Source of the DNA: JALONO01 sp038209965 | Lineage (GTDB): Bacteria > Bacteroidota > Bacteroidia > Cytophagales > Thermoflexibacteraceae | Assembly (NCBI GenBank): GCA_038209965.1 | Contig: JBBQXF010000023.1 | Location: 1-48,983, forward strand | Length of the DNA stretch: 48,983 nucleotides | Direction: 5' to 3' | Shown: in pieces, positions 26,292 to 35,712 of the stretch | Position numbering within the stretch: the stretch's first letter is position 1 | Layout: each line of letters opens with the position of its first letter | The notes under the pieces: model-generated | What the model was told of the DNA's origin: nothing | Database searches by the model: none | Seen by the model: only the letters and a program-made list of their open reading frames with translations | Translations under genes and position numbers: made by a program

Positions 26292-26753
26292 ATGAGCAAA
26301 CTAAAAGATAAAATCGTCAAGAACCTCAGCATCCGCAACCGCCGGGCTTCTTTTGAGTATAGTTTTCTGGACAAATTTACGGCCGGGATGCGTTTGACCG
26401 GCACGGAAATCAAATCGATCCGCTTGGGCAAAGTGAACTTGGACGATGCCTATTGCCTGCTCCTGAACGGTGAAATGTTTGTGCGCAACCTGCACGTGAA
26501 CGAGTATGCGCAGGGAACCCGCTTCAACCACGACCCCAAGGCCGACCGCAAGCTCCTGCTGAACAAGCGGGAATTGCGCAAAGTGGAGAACGAACTCAAA
26601 AACCAGGGGTTGACCATCATCCCGATCCATATTTTTATCAACGACCGGGGCTATGCCAAAATGGAAGTGGCAATTGCCAAGGGCAAAAAACTGCATGACA
26701 AGCGCGAGAGCATCAAAGAGCGCGATGTCCAGCGGGAAATGGATCGGGAGTAA
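26292..26753 (+). CDS. smpB: SsrA-binding protein SmpB
   Basis: Small basic protein that binds tmRNA and delivers it to stalled ribosomes for trans-translation. The ATG at 26292 gives 153 residues, the normal length. Family blocks are present: NLSIRNRRASFEYSF, GMRLTGTEIKSIRLGKVNL, LNGEMFVRNLHVNEYAQGT, KLLLNKRELRKVENELKNQG and the basic tail KGKKLHDKRESIKERD. The in-frame extension to 26241 is not conserved-looking, and a -7 box sits inside it. No tmRNA gene was recognised in this window. Convergent with rsmA, 27 bases away. Confidence 0.97.
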   Translation: MSKLKDKIVKNLSIRNRRASFEYSFLDKFTAGMRLTGTEIKSIRLGKVNLDDAYCLLLNGEMFVRNLHVNEYAQGTRFNHDPKADRKLLLNKRELRKVENELKNQGLTIIPIHIFINDRGYAKMEVAIAKGKKLHDKRESIKERDVQREMDRE

Positions 26754-26780
26754 ATCGGTTCATCAATCACACCTTTCCAA

Positions 26781-27584
26781 CTATCCTTGGTTGATTTCTT
26801 GGATCAGTAGCGTCAACTGCACAAAATCGGCCACGCTCAACTGCTCAGCCCGCTGGCCAAAGACAGCCTGCTGGAGCGCAGCCTCCGACCGGGGCGATCG
26901 CTGAATGAGCCCGCTCAGGGCATTGCGCAAAGTCTTTCGCCGTTGGTTGAAACCCATTTTGACCACATTGACAAATAGCGGTTCGGGACAGGCCAATTTT
27001 GTGGTGGCATTGCGCCGCAGGGAAATAACACCCGATTTCACCTTGGGCGGGGGATCGAACACGTCTTCGTGCACCGTAAACTCGTATTTGATGTCATAAA
27101 AAGCTTGCAACAGCACGCTCAATATCCCGTACGTTTTGCTGCCGTGCTTGGCCGCAATCCGCTCGGCCACCTCCTTTTGGATCATGCACACCATTTCGGG
27201 GATCAAGGCCCGGTTTTCCAATAATTTGAAAAAAATCATGGAAGAAATATTGTAGGGCAAATTACCAATGAGGGCCAACGGTTGGCCTTGGGAAACGGTG
27301 GACAAATCCATTTTTAAAAAATCTCCCCGGATGATCCGCTCTTCGGGAAGGGTGAGCTGCTGCTTGAGGTAGTCCACCGACTCCCGGTCAATATCGATCA
27401 CAAAAGTCTGATAAGCAGTGTGCTGCAACAGAAAGCGGGTCAATATGCCCATCCCCGGCCCAATCTCGAGCACCGATGAATAGCCCCCAAAACCAGATAG
27501 CAACTCAACAATGTTCTCGGCAATTTTCTTGTCCGTCAGAAAATGTTGGCCAAGGTGTTTTTTGGGTCTTACAAACGGGTGCAT
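26781..27584 (-). CDS. rsmA: 16S rRNA (adenine1518-N6/adenine1519-N6)-dimethyltransferase
   Basis: KsgA/RsmA dimethylates two adjacent adenines near the 3' end of 16S rRNA late in 30S assembly. The start at 27584 (MHPFVRPKKHLGQHFLTDKK) matches the family N-terminus; the upstream extension to 27653 does not. Of 267 residues, the SAM motif LEIGPGMGILTRFLL lies near 40-54, the catalytic NLPYNISS motif near 112-119, and the C-terminal helical domain carries GFNQRRKTLRNALSGL. Loss of this enzyme gives kasugamycin resistance. It is followed upstream on the same strand by the CCA-adding enzyme and dus genes, a loose RNA-maturation cluster. Confidence 0.97.
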   Translation of the reverse strand: MHPFVRPKKHLGQHFLTDKKIAENIVELLSGFGGYSSVLEIGPGMGILTRFLLQHTAYQTFVIDIDRESVDYLKQQLTLPEERIIRGDFLKMDLSTVSQGQPLALIGNLPYNISSMIFFKLLENRALIPEMVCMIQKEVAERIAAKHGSKTYGILSVLLQAFYDIKYEFTVHEDVFDPPPKVKSGVISLRRNATTKLACPEPLFVNVVKMGFNQRRKTLRNALSGLIQRSPRSEAALQQAVFGQRAEQLSVADFVQLTLLIQEINQG

Positions 27585-27695
27585 AGTTTCGCGGTTAGGT
27601 AAATGGAGGGGGGGGTTAAACCTAAATGACCTGGCAATAATTTGGCCGAGCAAAAATTGGGCTGCGCGGGATTGAGCTTCGGCGGCCCGTATTGC

Positions 27696-29174
27696 TTATT
27701 CTTCGGTCAATTGCGCCTTTTGATTGAGGGCCATAATTTCTGTTTCGTCCAATGCTTTGACTGGGGCAATCCCCATTTGCTGGCCAATGGTCAATAAATA
27801 AGCATACGCTTCGGCCGGTTCATTGCGGATATGCCCATCCAAAATGGCTTCGCGGACTTGGATTTTGATCTCTCCCACCGCTTTGCCCGGCGACAGGCCA
27901 AAAATGGCCATGATCACTTCGCCCGTAATGATCGGCTGGAAATTGCGCACTTGATCCCGGGCTTCCACCTCGGTGATTTTTTCTTCCACGCGATCAAAGT
28001 TATACAGGTATTTTTTAACTTTTGCGTTGTCTTTGGAAGTGATGTCGGCCCGGCAAAGTTTCATCAGCGCATCAATGTCATCCCCAGTCTCGAAGAGCAA
28101 GCGGCGGATCGCCGAATCGGTCACCGTTTCTTGGGAAAGGGCAATGGGGCGCAGGTGGAGCCGTACCAGTTTCTGGACAAATTTCATCTGCTCGTGCATG
28201 GGCAGGCGGAAACGACGGAAAATAGCGGGCACCATTTTGGCCCCCCGTTCTTCGTGGCCGTGAAAAGTCCACCCTTGTTTGGGATAATAACGCTTGGTGG
28301 CCGGCTTGGCGATATCGTGCAGGATAGCAGCCCAACGGAGCCACAAATCGTCAGAATATTTGCAAAGATTGTCCAATACTTTGAGCGTGTGGTAAAAGTT
28401 ATCTTTGTGAGAGTGTCCATCAATCGTGTCGACCCCTTGCAGGGCCACCATCTCGGGAAATATCAATTGCAACAGCCCCGAGGAAAACATTAGGCGGAAA
28501 CCGTAGGAAGGCGTTTTGGCCAAAATGATTTTGTTCAATTCATCGGCGACCCGCTCCATTGACACAATATTGATCCGATCACGGTGCTTGACAATGGCAT
28601 CGAAAGTTTCAGGGTGAATGTCAAAGCCCAATTGGGTGGCAAACCGGAACGCCCGCATCATGCGCAGGGGATCGTCAGAAAAAGTAATCCCTGGCTCCAG
28701 CGGGGTCTTGAGCAATTTGTGTTTCAGGTGTTCCAATCCCCCGAACGGATCGAGCAAACTGCCAAAATCGCTTTCGTTTAAGCTGATGGCCATGGCGTTG
28801 ATGGTAAAATCGCGGCGGAGCTGATCCTCTTCCAGCGTACCATCTTCCACGATGGGTTTGCGTGAATCGCGTTGATAGGATTCTTTGCGGGCCCCCACAA
28901 ACTCGACCGATAATTTGCCAAACTGGACCTGGGCCGTGCCAAAATTCTTGAAATAAGAAAATTGGGCTGCTGGCCCCAGTTTCTGCGCCACAATTTCCGC
29001 AAAATTAATGCCGCTCCCCACGCACACCACATCGATGTCCTTGGCCGTGCCGCGCTTCATCAACAGGTCGCGCACGTAGCCCCCCACTAGGTACGCCCGC
29101 ACCTTGGTCTCCTTGGCGGTGTCGGCCAATAGCCGGAAAGTAGGATCGCTATGGAGCAACTCGGAAAAATTCAT
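27696..29174 (-). CDS. CCA tRNA nucleotidyltransferase / poly(A) polymerase family with HD domain
   Basis: Class II nucleotidyltransferase expected to add or repair the CCA end of tRNAs. The 492-residue product (ATG at 29174; a GTG two codons earlier is an alternative) begins with the head domain: LVGGYVRDLLMKRG and the metal-binding DIDVVCVG near 47-55. RRDFTINAMAI and DPLRMMRAFRFA follow. An HD domain (HTLKVLDNL, ILHDIAKP, FHGHEERGA) lies at about 250-370, a common layout in Bacteroidota. The C-terminal helical region binds tRNA. It begins 57 bases after the dus gene on the same strand. Confidence 0.93.
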   Translation of the reverse strand: MNFSELLHSDPTFRLLADTAKETKVRAYLVGGYVRDLLMKRGTAKDIDVVCVGSGINFAEIVAQKLGPAAQFSYFKNFGTAQVQFGKLSVEFVGARKESYQRDSRKPIVEDGTLEEDQLRRDFTINAMAISLNESDFGSLLDPFGGLEHLKHKLLKTPLEPGITFSDDPLRMMRAFRFATQLGFDIHPETFDAIVKHRDRINIVSMERVADELNKIILAKTPSYGFRLMFSSGLLQLIFPEMVALQGVDTIDGHSHKDNFYHTLKVLDNLCKYSDDLWLRWAAILHDIAKPATKRYYPKQGWTFHGHEERGAKMVPAIFRRFRLPMHEQMKFVQKLVRLHLRPIALSQETVTDSAIRRLLFETGDDIDALMKLCRADITSKDNAKVKKYLYNFDRVEEKITEVEARDQVRNFQPIITGEVIMAIFGLSPGKAVGEIKIQVREAILDGHIRNEPAEAYAYLLTIGQQMGIAPVKALDETEIMALNQKAQLTEE

Positions 29175-29230
29175 GGGCACAGATTCGGGATTCAGGGTTA
29201 AAATGTCCTTTTATTTGTTGGGCTTCGGGC

Positions 29231-30283
29231 CTACCAATTGCTACAAGCCAACTCATTTTGGGCGTAATCGACCTGCATCTGTTCGGGCAAGCCCGCAAGG
29301 ATGGGCGCGAACCGGAACTGGTCAGCCACTTCGAGCAAGATGTCATGGATTTCGGTCTGGGTGTCGGCCATTACCAGCCGGGTGCGAAACGGTTTGAAAT
29401 GATCAAAGCCCCGGAAATAGTTGGTGTAGTGACGGCGCATCTCAAAAATTCCGGTTTTCTCACCTTTCCACTTCACGGAAAAATCTAAGTGTTGGCGGCA
29501 TACGTCCACTCGCTGATCCAGCGTGGGGGGAGGTAATTTTTCGCCAGTGGCAAAATAGTGTTTCACTTCGTTGAAAATCCACGGGTAACCGATCGCGGCC
29601 CGCCCGATCATGATGCCATCCACCCCAAAACGGTGGCGATATTCCAATGCTTTCTCCGGGCTGTCAATATCGCCATTGCCAAAAATGGGGATGCCCAAGT
29701 CCAAATCTTTGACCTTGGCAATCCAACTCCAGTCCGAATGGCCTTTGTAGAGCTGGGCCCGAGTGCGGGCATGGATGGTAAGGGCTTGAATACCAACATC
29801 TTTCAGTCTTTTGGCGGCCTCCAATATATTGATCGTGTCATCGTCCCAGCCTAGGCGGGTCTTGACCGTGACCGGCCGTTTGCAAATTTTGACAATGGCC
29901 TCGGTGATGCGCTGCATTTTGGGCAGGTCGCGCAGGAGCCCGGCCCCAGCACCTTTGCAAGCCACGTTTTTGACCGGGCAACCGTAATTAATATCCACAA
30001 TATCTGGATCGGCGGCATCGGCAATGGCGGCAGCTTCCCGCATCACATCTTCTTTATCACCAAAAATTTGGATCCCAACGGGCCGCTCGTACTCAAAAAT
30101 ATCTAATTTCTGAATACTCTTTGCCGCATCGCGGATCAGCCCTTCCGACGATATGAATTCGGTGTACATCAGATCGGCACCGTTCTTTTTGCACACTGCC
30201 CGGAATGGTGGATCACTCACATCTTCCATTGGGGCCAGCAGGATTGGAAACTCGCCCAACGACACATTGCCAATATTGACCAT
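29231..30283 (-). CDS. tRNA-dihydrouridine synthase (DusB-like)
   Basis: FMN-dependent enzyme reducing specific uridines in tRNA to dihydrouridine. It has 350 residues. The TIM-barrel opening PILLAPMEDVSDPPFRAVC is typical, the catalytic cysteine lies in NYGCPVKNVACKGAGAGLL, and substrate-binding TVKTRLGWDD and LTIHARTRAQLYKGHSDW follow. The FMN-phosphate region is FGNGDIDSPEKAL ... DGIMIGRAAIGYPWIF. The gene is divergent from the CPBP protease gene and probably leads the dus - CCA enzyme - rsmA run. Confidence 0.95.
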   Translation of the reverse strand: MVNIGNVSLGEFPILLAPMEDVSDPPFRAVCKKNGADLMYTEFISSEGLIRDAAKSIQKLDIFEYERPVGIQIFGDKEDVMREAAAIADAADPDIVDINYGCPVKNVACKGAGAGLLRDLPKMQRITEAIVKICKRPVTVKTRLGWDDDTINILEAAKRLKDVGIQALTIHARTRAQLYKGHSDWSWIAKVKDLDLGIPIFGNGDIDSPEKALEYRHRFGVDGIMIGRAAIGYPWIFNEVKHYFATGEKLPPPTLDQRVDVCRQHLDFSVKWKGEKTGIFEMRRHYTNYFRGFDHFKPFRTRLVMADTQTEIHDILLEVADQFRFAPILAGLPEQMQVDYAQNELACSNW

Positions 30284-30316
30284 TTTTAAATTTTAGCTTT
30301 TCTGGTAGAATTTCAA

Positions 30317-30324
30317 CAAAATTA
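30317..30324 (-). promoter_or_regulatory. -7 element upstream of dus
   Basis: Reads TAATTTTG on the minus strand, an exact TAnnTTTG match, 34 bases before the ATG at 30283. There is no -33 TTG at the usual distance. Confidence 0.4.
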
Positions 30325-30450
30325 CGCCAAAGTAGGCGAACATTCACTAGACGGGCACAATTCCGGGGCCAATCCCCAACTTACTTGCAGCCCAACATTT
30401 GAAATTGTGATCCACTACGCTTATCTTGCCACGCTACTAATCAATTGTCT

Positions 30451-31425
30451 ATGTTAAAACGTGAACCAGCCCCTCCCCTAACCCAGTCCATGCTGGCCGG
30501 GCGCTCGGTACTTCTTTTTATGGGTACGTTCCTGTTTGGCTATTTTGTGTTCCAATTTGTGGGGTTTGCCGCCGGACTGGCCGCCACCGGGTTTGATGAC
30601 CAAGGTTTGCAAAGTTTATTGATCAGCCCCAGCACTGCCGATCCCAAGTTCCGGCCTGCGCTGTTGGTTATGCAAGGAGTATCGGCCACGGGATTGTTCA
30701 TTATTACGCCCCTGTTTTTTTTACAATTCGTTGACAACGACAAGGCTTTCTACCATCGCCCTGAGCTCTCACTCCGTCGCTGGCAGCCATTGGCAGGGTT
30801 TGGCGTGGTGCTCCTGCTCATCATCGGGATTATGCCATTGAGTGCAGTAGTAGTGGAATGGAACAATAACATCCGCCTGCCCAGTAGTTTGGCCGATTTT
30901 GAACAATGGGCCATGACCATGGAAACCCGGGCCAAAGAGTTGACCACCTATCTTTTGCAGTTCCAGTCGGTGGGAGATTTGTTTTGGGCGTTACTGGTAG
31001 TGGCGGTGCTGCCTGCTGTGGGCGAAGAGCTGACCTTTCGGGGGGTGTTGCAAGGCAAATTACAGCAAATGACGGGTAATCCCCACGTGGCGATTTGGGT
31101 TACTGCCTTCATTTTCAGCATTTTGCACTTTCAGTTTTTTGGGTTTGTGCCACGCGTGCTGCTGGGGGCGCTGTTTGGTTATTTGTATGCTTGGTCTGGC
31201 AATTTGATGATCCCGATTTTGGCCCACTTTATCAACAATGGTTTCACCGTTACCATGATATTTTTGCACCAAAAAGGGTTGTTGGGGATCAATATTGAGG
31301 AGCCAACCGATGTCCCGCCGCTACTGGCCTTGGCCTCGCTCGGACTGACGGTCGTTTTGCTTTATGCCTTTTGGAAAATAAATTTGAACCATGCAAAATT
31401 GGAAAAAAGTGTACACCACGGGTAG
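30451..31425 (+). CDS. CPBP-family intramembrane metalloprotease (Rce1-like)
   Basis: Multi-pass membrane protein of 324 residues with the CPBP/Rce1 glutamate protease motifs: E192-E193-xxx-R197 in VGEELTFRGVL, H226 in SILHFQFFGF and H259 in AHFINNGF. Hydrophobic segments lie near 20-47, 70-94, 115-138, 178-190, 212-232, 236-262 and 292-312. Substrates of bacterial members are mostly unknown. The ATG at 30451 is preferred to a TTG two codons earlier. Its 3' end overlaps the DUF2007 gene by 35 bases, and cdsA follows, so the three genes are very likely one operon. Confidence 0.9.
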   Translation: MLKREPAPPLTQSMLAGRSVLLFMGTFLFGYFVFQFVGFAAGLAATGFDDQGLQSLLISPSTADPKFRPALLVMQGVSATGLFIITPLFFLQFVDNDKAFYHRPELSLRRWQPLAGFGVVLLLIIGIMPLSAVVVEWNNNIRLPSSLADFEQWAMTMETRAKELTTYLLQFQSVGDLFWALLVVAVLPAVGEELTFRGVLQGKLQQMTGNPHVAIWVTAFIFSILHFQFFGFVPRVLLGALFGYLYAWSGNLMIPILAHFINNGFTVTMIFLHQKGLLGINIEEPTDVPPLLALASLGLTVVLLYAFWKINLNHAKLEKSVHHG

Positions 31426-31600
31426 CCCGGTACGTGCCGAAATCGTCAAGAATATCCTTGATCAGTCGGCCATACCGGCCATTTTGGTGAATAAACAAGA
31501 TAGTTCTTACCAGGCTTTCGGCGAGGTGGAAATCCACGTACGGGGCATTGACGTACTCCGGGCCCTTAAAATATTGGCAGATGAAGTTGAATTTGAGTAG
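31391..31600 (+). CDS. DUF2007 small protein
   Basis: A 69-residue cytoplasmic protein of the DUF2007 family (a ferredoxin-like, GlnB-like alpha/beta fold). The characteristic pattern is WKKVYTTGSPVRAEIVKNIL, then IPAILVNKQDSSYQAFGEVE and the strand IHVRG before a C-terminal helix. The name 'putative signal transducing protein' is traditional and untested. It overlaps the protease gene upstream (35 bases) and cdsA downstream (20 bases), which implies translational coupling. Confidence 0.85.
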   Translation: MQNWKKVYTTGSPVRAEIVKNILDQSAIPAILVNKQDSSYQAFGEVEIHVRGIDVLRALKILADEVEFE

Positions 31601-32411
31601 TTTGACCGAGCTCCAGCAGCGAGTGGTGGCGGGGGGCTTGGGCGCAATTCTGATCGTGGGAGCACTGTATTGGAACGAATGGACCTATTTTGCGGTGTTC
31701 TTTCTTATTTGTGGGTTGGCCATTTGGGAATTTTATCAGCTTTTGGGGCTGGATGGCAACTTGCCCCTGCGCACTTTTGGCACCATCAATGGCCTCATCT
31801 TGTTCACCTTAACTTTCTTGGTCGAGAAATACAAACTCAACCCCGAGTTGTATTTTCTGGTTTTCATTTCGGGATCTGGGGTTTATTTTATCAAATTGTA
31901 TGTCAAAAAAGACGATAAGCCTTTTCGCAACATTGCTTACACCTTCTTGGGCATCATTTATGTCGCCGTCCCATTTTCGCTGCTGAACATGGCCATTTTT
32001 ATCAACCACCATTATAGCTACCAAGTCATCATTGGTGCGCTGTTCATCTTGTGGGCCAGCGATACCGGGGCCTATTTTTCGGGCCGGGCCTTTGGTAAAC
32101 ACAAGCTCTTTTTGCGCGTATCGCCCAAAAAGACTTGGGAGGGCAGCATCGGCGGCAGCCTGTTTGCCTTGTTGGTCAGTTTTGGCGTTTCGCTGATATT
32201 CAAAGATTTGCAAATCTGGCAATGGCTCTGCACCGCCGTCATCATTGCGGTGGCCGGCACTTATGGCGACTTGGTGGAGTCGCTGTTCAAGCGCAGCATC
32301 CAAATCAAAGACTCGGGGAATTCGATCCCTGGGCACGGGGGATTTCTGGATCGCTTCGATAGCTTATTACTCGCCGCACCATTTATTGTTGCTTTTGTCC
32401 GACTTGTGTAA
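31581..32411 (+). CDS. cdsA: Phosphatidate cytidylyltransferase
   Basis: Integral-membrane enzyme making CDP-diacylglycerol from CTP and phosphatidic acid, the branch point for bacterial phospholipids. The ATG at 31581 gives 276 residues with about seven to eight hydrophobic segments. The family signature is near the C-terminus: LRVSPKKTWEGSIGG, then TYGDLVESLFKR and DSGNSIPGHGGFLDRFDSLL, with all acidic residues present. The start lies inside the end of the DUF2007 gene, so expression is coupled to it. Confidence 0.95.
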   Translation: MKLNLSSLTELQQRVVAGGLGAILIVGALYWNEWTYFAVFFLICGLAIWEFYQLLGLDGNLPLRTFGTINGLILFTLTFLVEKYKLNPELYFLVFISGSGVYFIKLYVKKDDKPFRNIAYTFLGIIYVAVPFSLLNMAIFINHHYSYQVIIGALFILWASDTGAYFSGRAFGKHKLFLRVSPKKTWEGSIGGSLFALLVSFGVSLIFKDLQIWQWLCTAVIIAVAGTYGDLVESLFKRSIQIKDSGNSIPGHGGFLDRFDSLLLAAPFIVAFVRLV

Positions 32412-32506
32412 TTTATTCTGCCAAGTCGCTTATTACCCTATTTCTACCTTTATTTGGGGGAACTTGGTCAATGAAAATATGCCAACTATTTTAACGCAAC
32501 TTTCCT

Positions 32507-33490
32507 ATGAACTGGCGTAACCTCTTGGCCCGATTTGGGCCGTATTTTGGACTTATCTTTGTCCTTTTGATTTTTGCCATTGCCATGCCCAGTGAGCAAT
32601 TCGGCAATTTTACCAATTTCTACAACATTAAGACCATCCTCACCCAAACGGTGATCGTGGGCATTGCGGCCTTCGGGATGACGCTCGTGATCATTTCGGG
32701 CGGGATCGACCTCAGCGTCGGCTCCCAGATTGCCATCGGCACGGTAGTGGCGGCCATGGTGCTGCGCGTGGATGGCGTAGCCACCGATCCGGGCGTTGGG
32801 GTGTCGCTCATGGCAGCTTTGGCGGCCATTTTGGTCTGCGGCTTTTGTGGGCTGGTGTCGGGGGCCATCATTGCCAAGTTTAAAATAGTCCCGTTTATCG
32901 TCACTTTGGGGACCATGCAAGTGGTGCGCGGAGTGGCCAAGTGGCAAGCTGATGAGCAAACCGTGATTGCCCCCCAAAACGCGCTCAACAACCTCATGCG
33001 GGTGGATCCCGACCCTTCTTGGCTCATTTTTGCCCCGGGGGTGTGGCTGTGCCTGCTACTTTTGGGCGTGTGCACCGCCCTGCTGCGCTACACCGTTTTT
33101 GGCCGCTACATTTTCGCCGTTGGGTCCAATGAGCAAACGGCCCGGCTCTGCGGCATTAATGTGGATCGGATCAAAATGATGATCTATACCGTTTGTGGAC
33201 TGTTCACGGGGATTGCTTCGGTGATGCAATACAGCGATCTGGCCATCGGCGACCCCACCACGGCCTCGGGCAAGGAACTGGACATCATTGCGGCGGTGGT
33301 CATCGGGGGGGCATCGCTCAACGGGGGCGAGGGCAGTGCGCTCGGCTCGGTCATTGGCGCGCTCATCATGGCGGTGCTGCGCAACGGCTGCAACATGCTC
33401 GGCATCCCCAATTATGCCCAAGAAATCATCATCGGGATCATTATCATCGGGGCCGTACTGGTGGATCGGCTCAAACACCGGGTGGCTTAA
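32507..33490 (+). CDS. Sugar-type ABC transporter permease (RbsC-like), orphan
   Basis: A 327-residue inner-membrane permease of the ribose/xylose importer family. Typical blocks are FYNIKTILTQTVIVGIAAFG, GMTLVIISGGIDLSVG and VPFIVTLGTMQVVRGVA, with the late region VIGGASLNGGEGSALGSVIG. Around eight to ten membrane segments are evident. Importers of this type need a duplicated ATPase (RbsA-like) and a periplasmic binding protein, and neither is encoded on either side. Partners may lie elsewhere, or the gene may be left from a broken operon. The 95 bases before it show no promoter match. Confidence 0.9.
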   Translation: MNWRNLLARFGPYFGLIFVLLIFAIAMPSEQFGNFTNFYNIKTILTQTVIVGIAAFGMTLVIISGGIDLSVGSQIAIGTVVAAMVLRVDGVATDPGVGVSLMAALAAILVCGFCGLVSGAIIAKFKIVPFIVTLGTMQVVRGVAKWQADEQTVIAPQNALNNLMRVDPDPSWLIFAPGVWLCLLLLGVCTALLRYTVFGRYIFAVGSNEQTARLCGINVDRIKMMIYTVCGLFTGIASVMQYSDLAIGDPTTASGKELDIIAAVVIGGASLNGGEGSALGSVIGALIMAVLRNGCNMLGIPNYAQEIIIGIIIIGAVLVDRLKHRVA

Positions 33491-33662
33491 ACACTCATTG
33501 CCATTCGGTCAACAGTCCGCACACCGCAATGGCTACCTTTTATCAGCACTGAAATCTTCACTCCCGAGAAGTGGAGCATTAATGGAATATTGACCAAATA
33601 GTCAAATTTTTAGACGGGTGCTAAAATAGATTAACGAACTCGCAACCCGCTGACCAACCCGA

Positions 33663-35528
33663 TCATTGATAGCCCTTGGCCTGCAAACGGAACAGCTCGG
33701 CATATTTACCGTTCAATTGCAGCAGTTCATCGTGGCTGCCCATTTCACGCAACGTGCCATTTTCCAAGAACAGGATCCGGTCGGCCATCCGCACGGTGGA
33801 AAAGCGGTGGGAAATGAGCACCGCCGACTTGCCCTCGATCAACTCAGCAAACCTGACGAAGACCTCATGTTCAGCCCGGGCATCGAGTGCGGAGGTGGGT
33901 TCGTCGAGAATGAGCAACTGGGCATTGCGCATGTAGGCCCGCGCAATGGCGATTTTTTGCCACTCCCCGCCCGACAAATCTACGCCATCATTGAAACGTT
34001 TGCCCAACATCTGGTCATAGCCTTTGGGCAGTTTTTGAATCAGAATGTCGGCCAGACTCTTTTGGGCCGAACTGACTATTTTGGCTTGATCGATCCGTTC
34101 CTCAATGCTGCCCACAGCAATGTTCTCGCCAGCCCGAAAAGAGAATTTGACGAAATCTTGAAAAATAATCCCAATATTTTCGCGCAGGTCGGCCACGTTA
34201 TAGTCGCGCAGATCGACCCCATCGAGCAAAATGCGGCCTTCGGTTGGCTCATAAAGCCGGGCCAGCAGCTTGGTCAAAGTGGTTTTTCCCGCGCCATTTT
34301 CGCCCACCAGCGCGAGTTTTTCGCCTGCCCGCAAGTGGAAATCTAACCCCCGGATGGCCCATTGTTCGCTGTTGGGATATTTGAAGCCCACCCCCTCAAA
34401 AACAAAACCCGTTTGGATAGGCCGGGGGATTGCCACTGCCATCGGGTTGACAACTATTTCTGGCTGAATATCAAAAAAGTCAAAATAGTCTTGCAAATAC
34501 ATCGCTTTGGAAGCCACGTCCGAGAACCGGCCCATCAGGCTCTGGAGCAGGCCCCGCATCCGCAGGAATGACCCAGCCAAAAAAGTGAGATCACCCACTG
34601 AGATGGCCCCTTGGATCGCCCGGGCCAAGATCAGTACATAAGCGCCATAATAGGACAGCGTGCCAAAGCTGAAGAACAAACTGCCCCAGGCCGCGCTTCG
34701 GATGTTGAGTTTTTGGTTGTCGGCATTGAATTGTACCGACAACTCTTTGTAGCGCCCGATCAAAAACTCCGAAAGGTTGAACGTCTTGATTTCCTTGGCC
34801 GTTACGTCGCTGGCCGCCACGTAGCGGATATAATCAATCTCGCGGCGCAGGGGAGTCCACCATCCATACAAATTATAGCGCAAACTGTTGAAATAAGTCT
34901 CGCCCAAAAACGAAGGAACCACGGCCACGATCAAAATAACCAGCAGCCAAGGGTTAAAGGCGATCAGGCCCGCCGCTAAGGCAATGATCGACACCAGATC
35001 CTGGGCTTGCCCCAGCAATTGGGACAACAGCGCCGAGCGGACGTTGGTCTGCTGGCGGGCCTTTTCCAGTTTGTCGTAAAACTGGGGGTTCTCGAACTGG
35101 TACAGATCCAACTTGGCGGCATGGCGCATCAAATCGACCGAGCTCTGATAAGAAAATTTGTCGCCGAGCAACATGTCAACCAGCGAAGTGGCCCGGGCCA
35201 TCAAATCGGTCAGCATCGCCAGCGCCAGCTCAATGCCCACCCAGAGCCAGAGCTTGGACGAGTCAGCCTCGGTGTGGCCCATTAGGAAGACCACTTCATC
35301 GATGATCAGCTTGCCGATATACAGGGTGGCTACGGGAAATACTGAGCCCAGCAACCGCAATATCATACTGGCCAAGGTCAGGGCTGGACTGGTTCGCCAG
35401 ATCAGCCTTACAAGGCGCGGAATATAACGAAGAGCGAAGAACTGTTTTCGGGGGTCGGCTTGTTCCCCAGTGGAGGGATTGTGGCTACGAACAAGTAAAC
35501 TAAAGATGCGCAGAAGAATTGTTTTCAT
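33663..35528 (-). CDS. ABC transporter, fused permease-ATPase (exporter type)
   Basis: Half-transporter of 621 residues that should dimerise. The N-terminal membrane domain (~30-340) has about six helices, and the ATPase domain (~370-615) has Walker A GENGAGKTT, Q-loop IIFQDF, signature LSGGEWQKIAIARA, Walker B LLILDEPTSALDA and the H-loop SHRFSTV. The NBD is complete. Relatives export lipids, peptides or drugs; the substrate cannot be read from the sequence. It stands alone on the minus strand between convergent and same-strand neighbours. The 184 bases upstream contain no gene. Confidence 0.92.
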   Translation of the reverse strand: MKTILLRIFSLLVRSHNPSTGEQADPRKQFFALRYIPRLVRLIWRTSPALTLASMILRLLGSVFPVATLYIGKLIIDEVVFLMGHTEADSSKLWLWVGIELALAMLTDLMARATSLVDMLLGDKFSYQSSVDLMRHAAKLDLYQFENPQFYDKLEKARQQTNVRSALLSQLLGQAQDLVSIIALAAGLIAFNPWLLVILIVAVVPSFLGETYFNSLRYNLYGWWTPLRREIDYIRYVAASDVTAKEIKTFNLSEFLIGRYKELSVQFNADNQKLNIRSAAWGSLFFSFGTLSYYGAYVLILARAIQGAISVGDLTFLAGSFLRMRGLLQSLMGRFSDVASKAMYLQDYFDFFDIQPEIVVNPMAVAIPRPIQTGFVFEGVGFKYPNSEQWAIRGLDFHLRAGEKLALVGENGAGKTTLTKLLARLYEPTEGRILLDGVDLRDYNVADLRENIGIIFQDFVKFSFRAGENIAVGSIEERIDQAKIVSSAQKSLADILIQKLPKGYDQMLGKRFNDGVDLSGGEWQKIAIARAYMRNAQLLILDEPTSALDARAEHEVFVRFAELIEGKSAVLISHRFSTVRMADRILFLENGTLREMGSHDELLQLNGKYAELFRLQAKGYQ

Positions 35529-35712
35529 TGTCGTTCTAACAACGAGAAGCCTCAGAAAGTTTGTGAAGCCCTCAAATGCTGTTCAACTCGTTGGCAAACA
35601 TCATTTTTAACCCATCACGACCAGATACGATGGTTGCCCGGGCGGGCAAACTTAGCCAAAAACTCGCACCTGTGCATCATTTAGGATTGGCGAACCTACA
35701 AATCACCATCCT

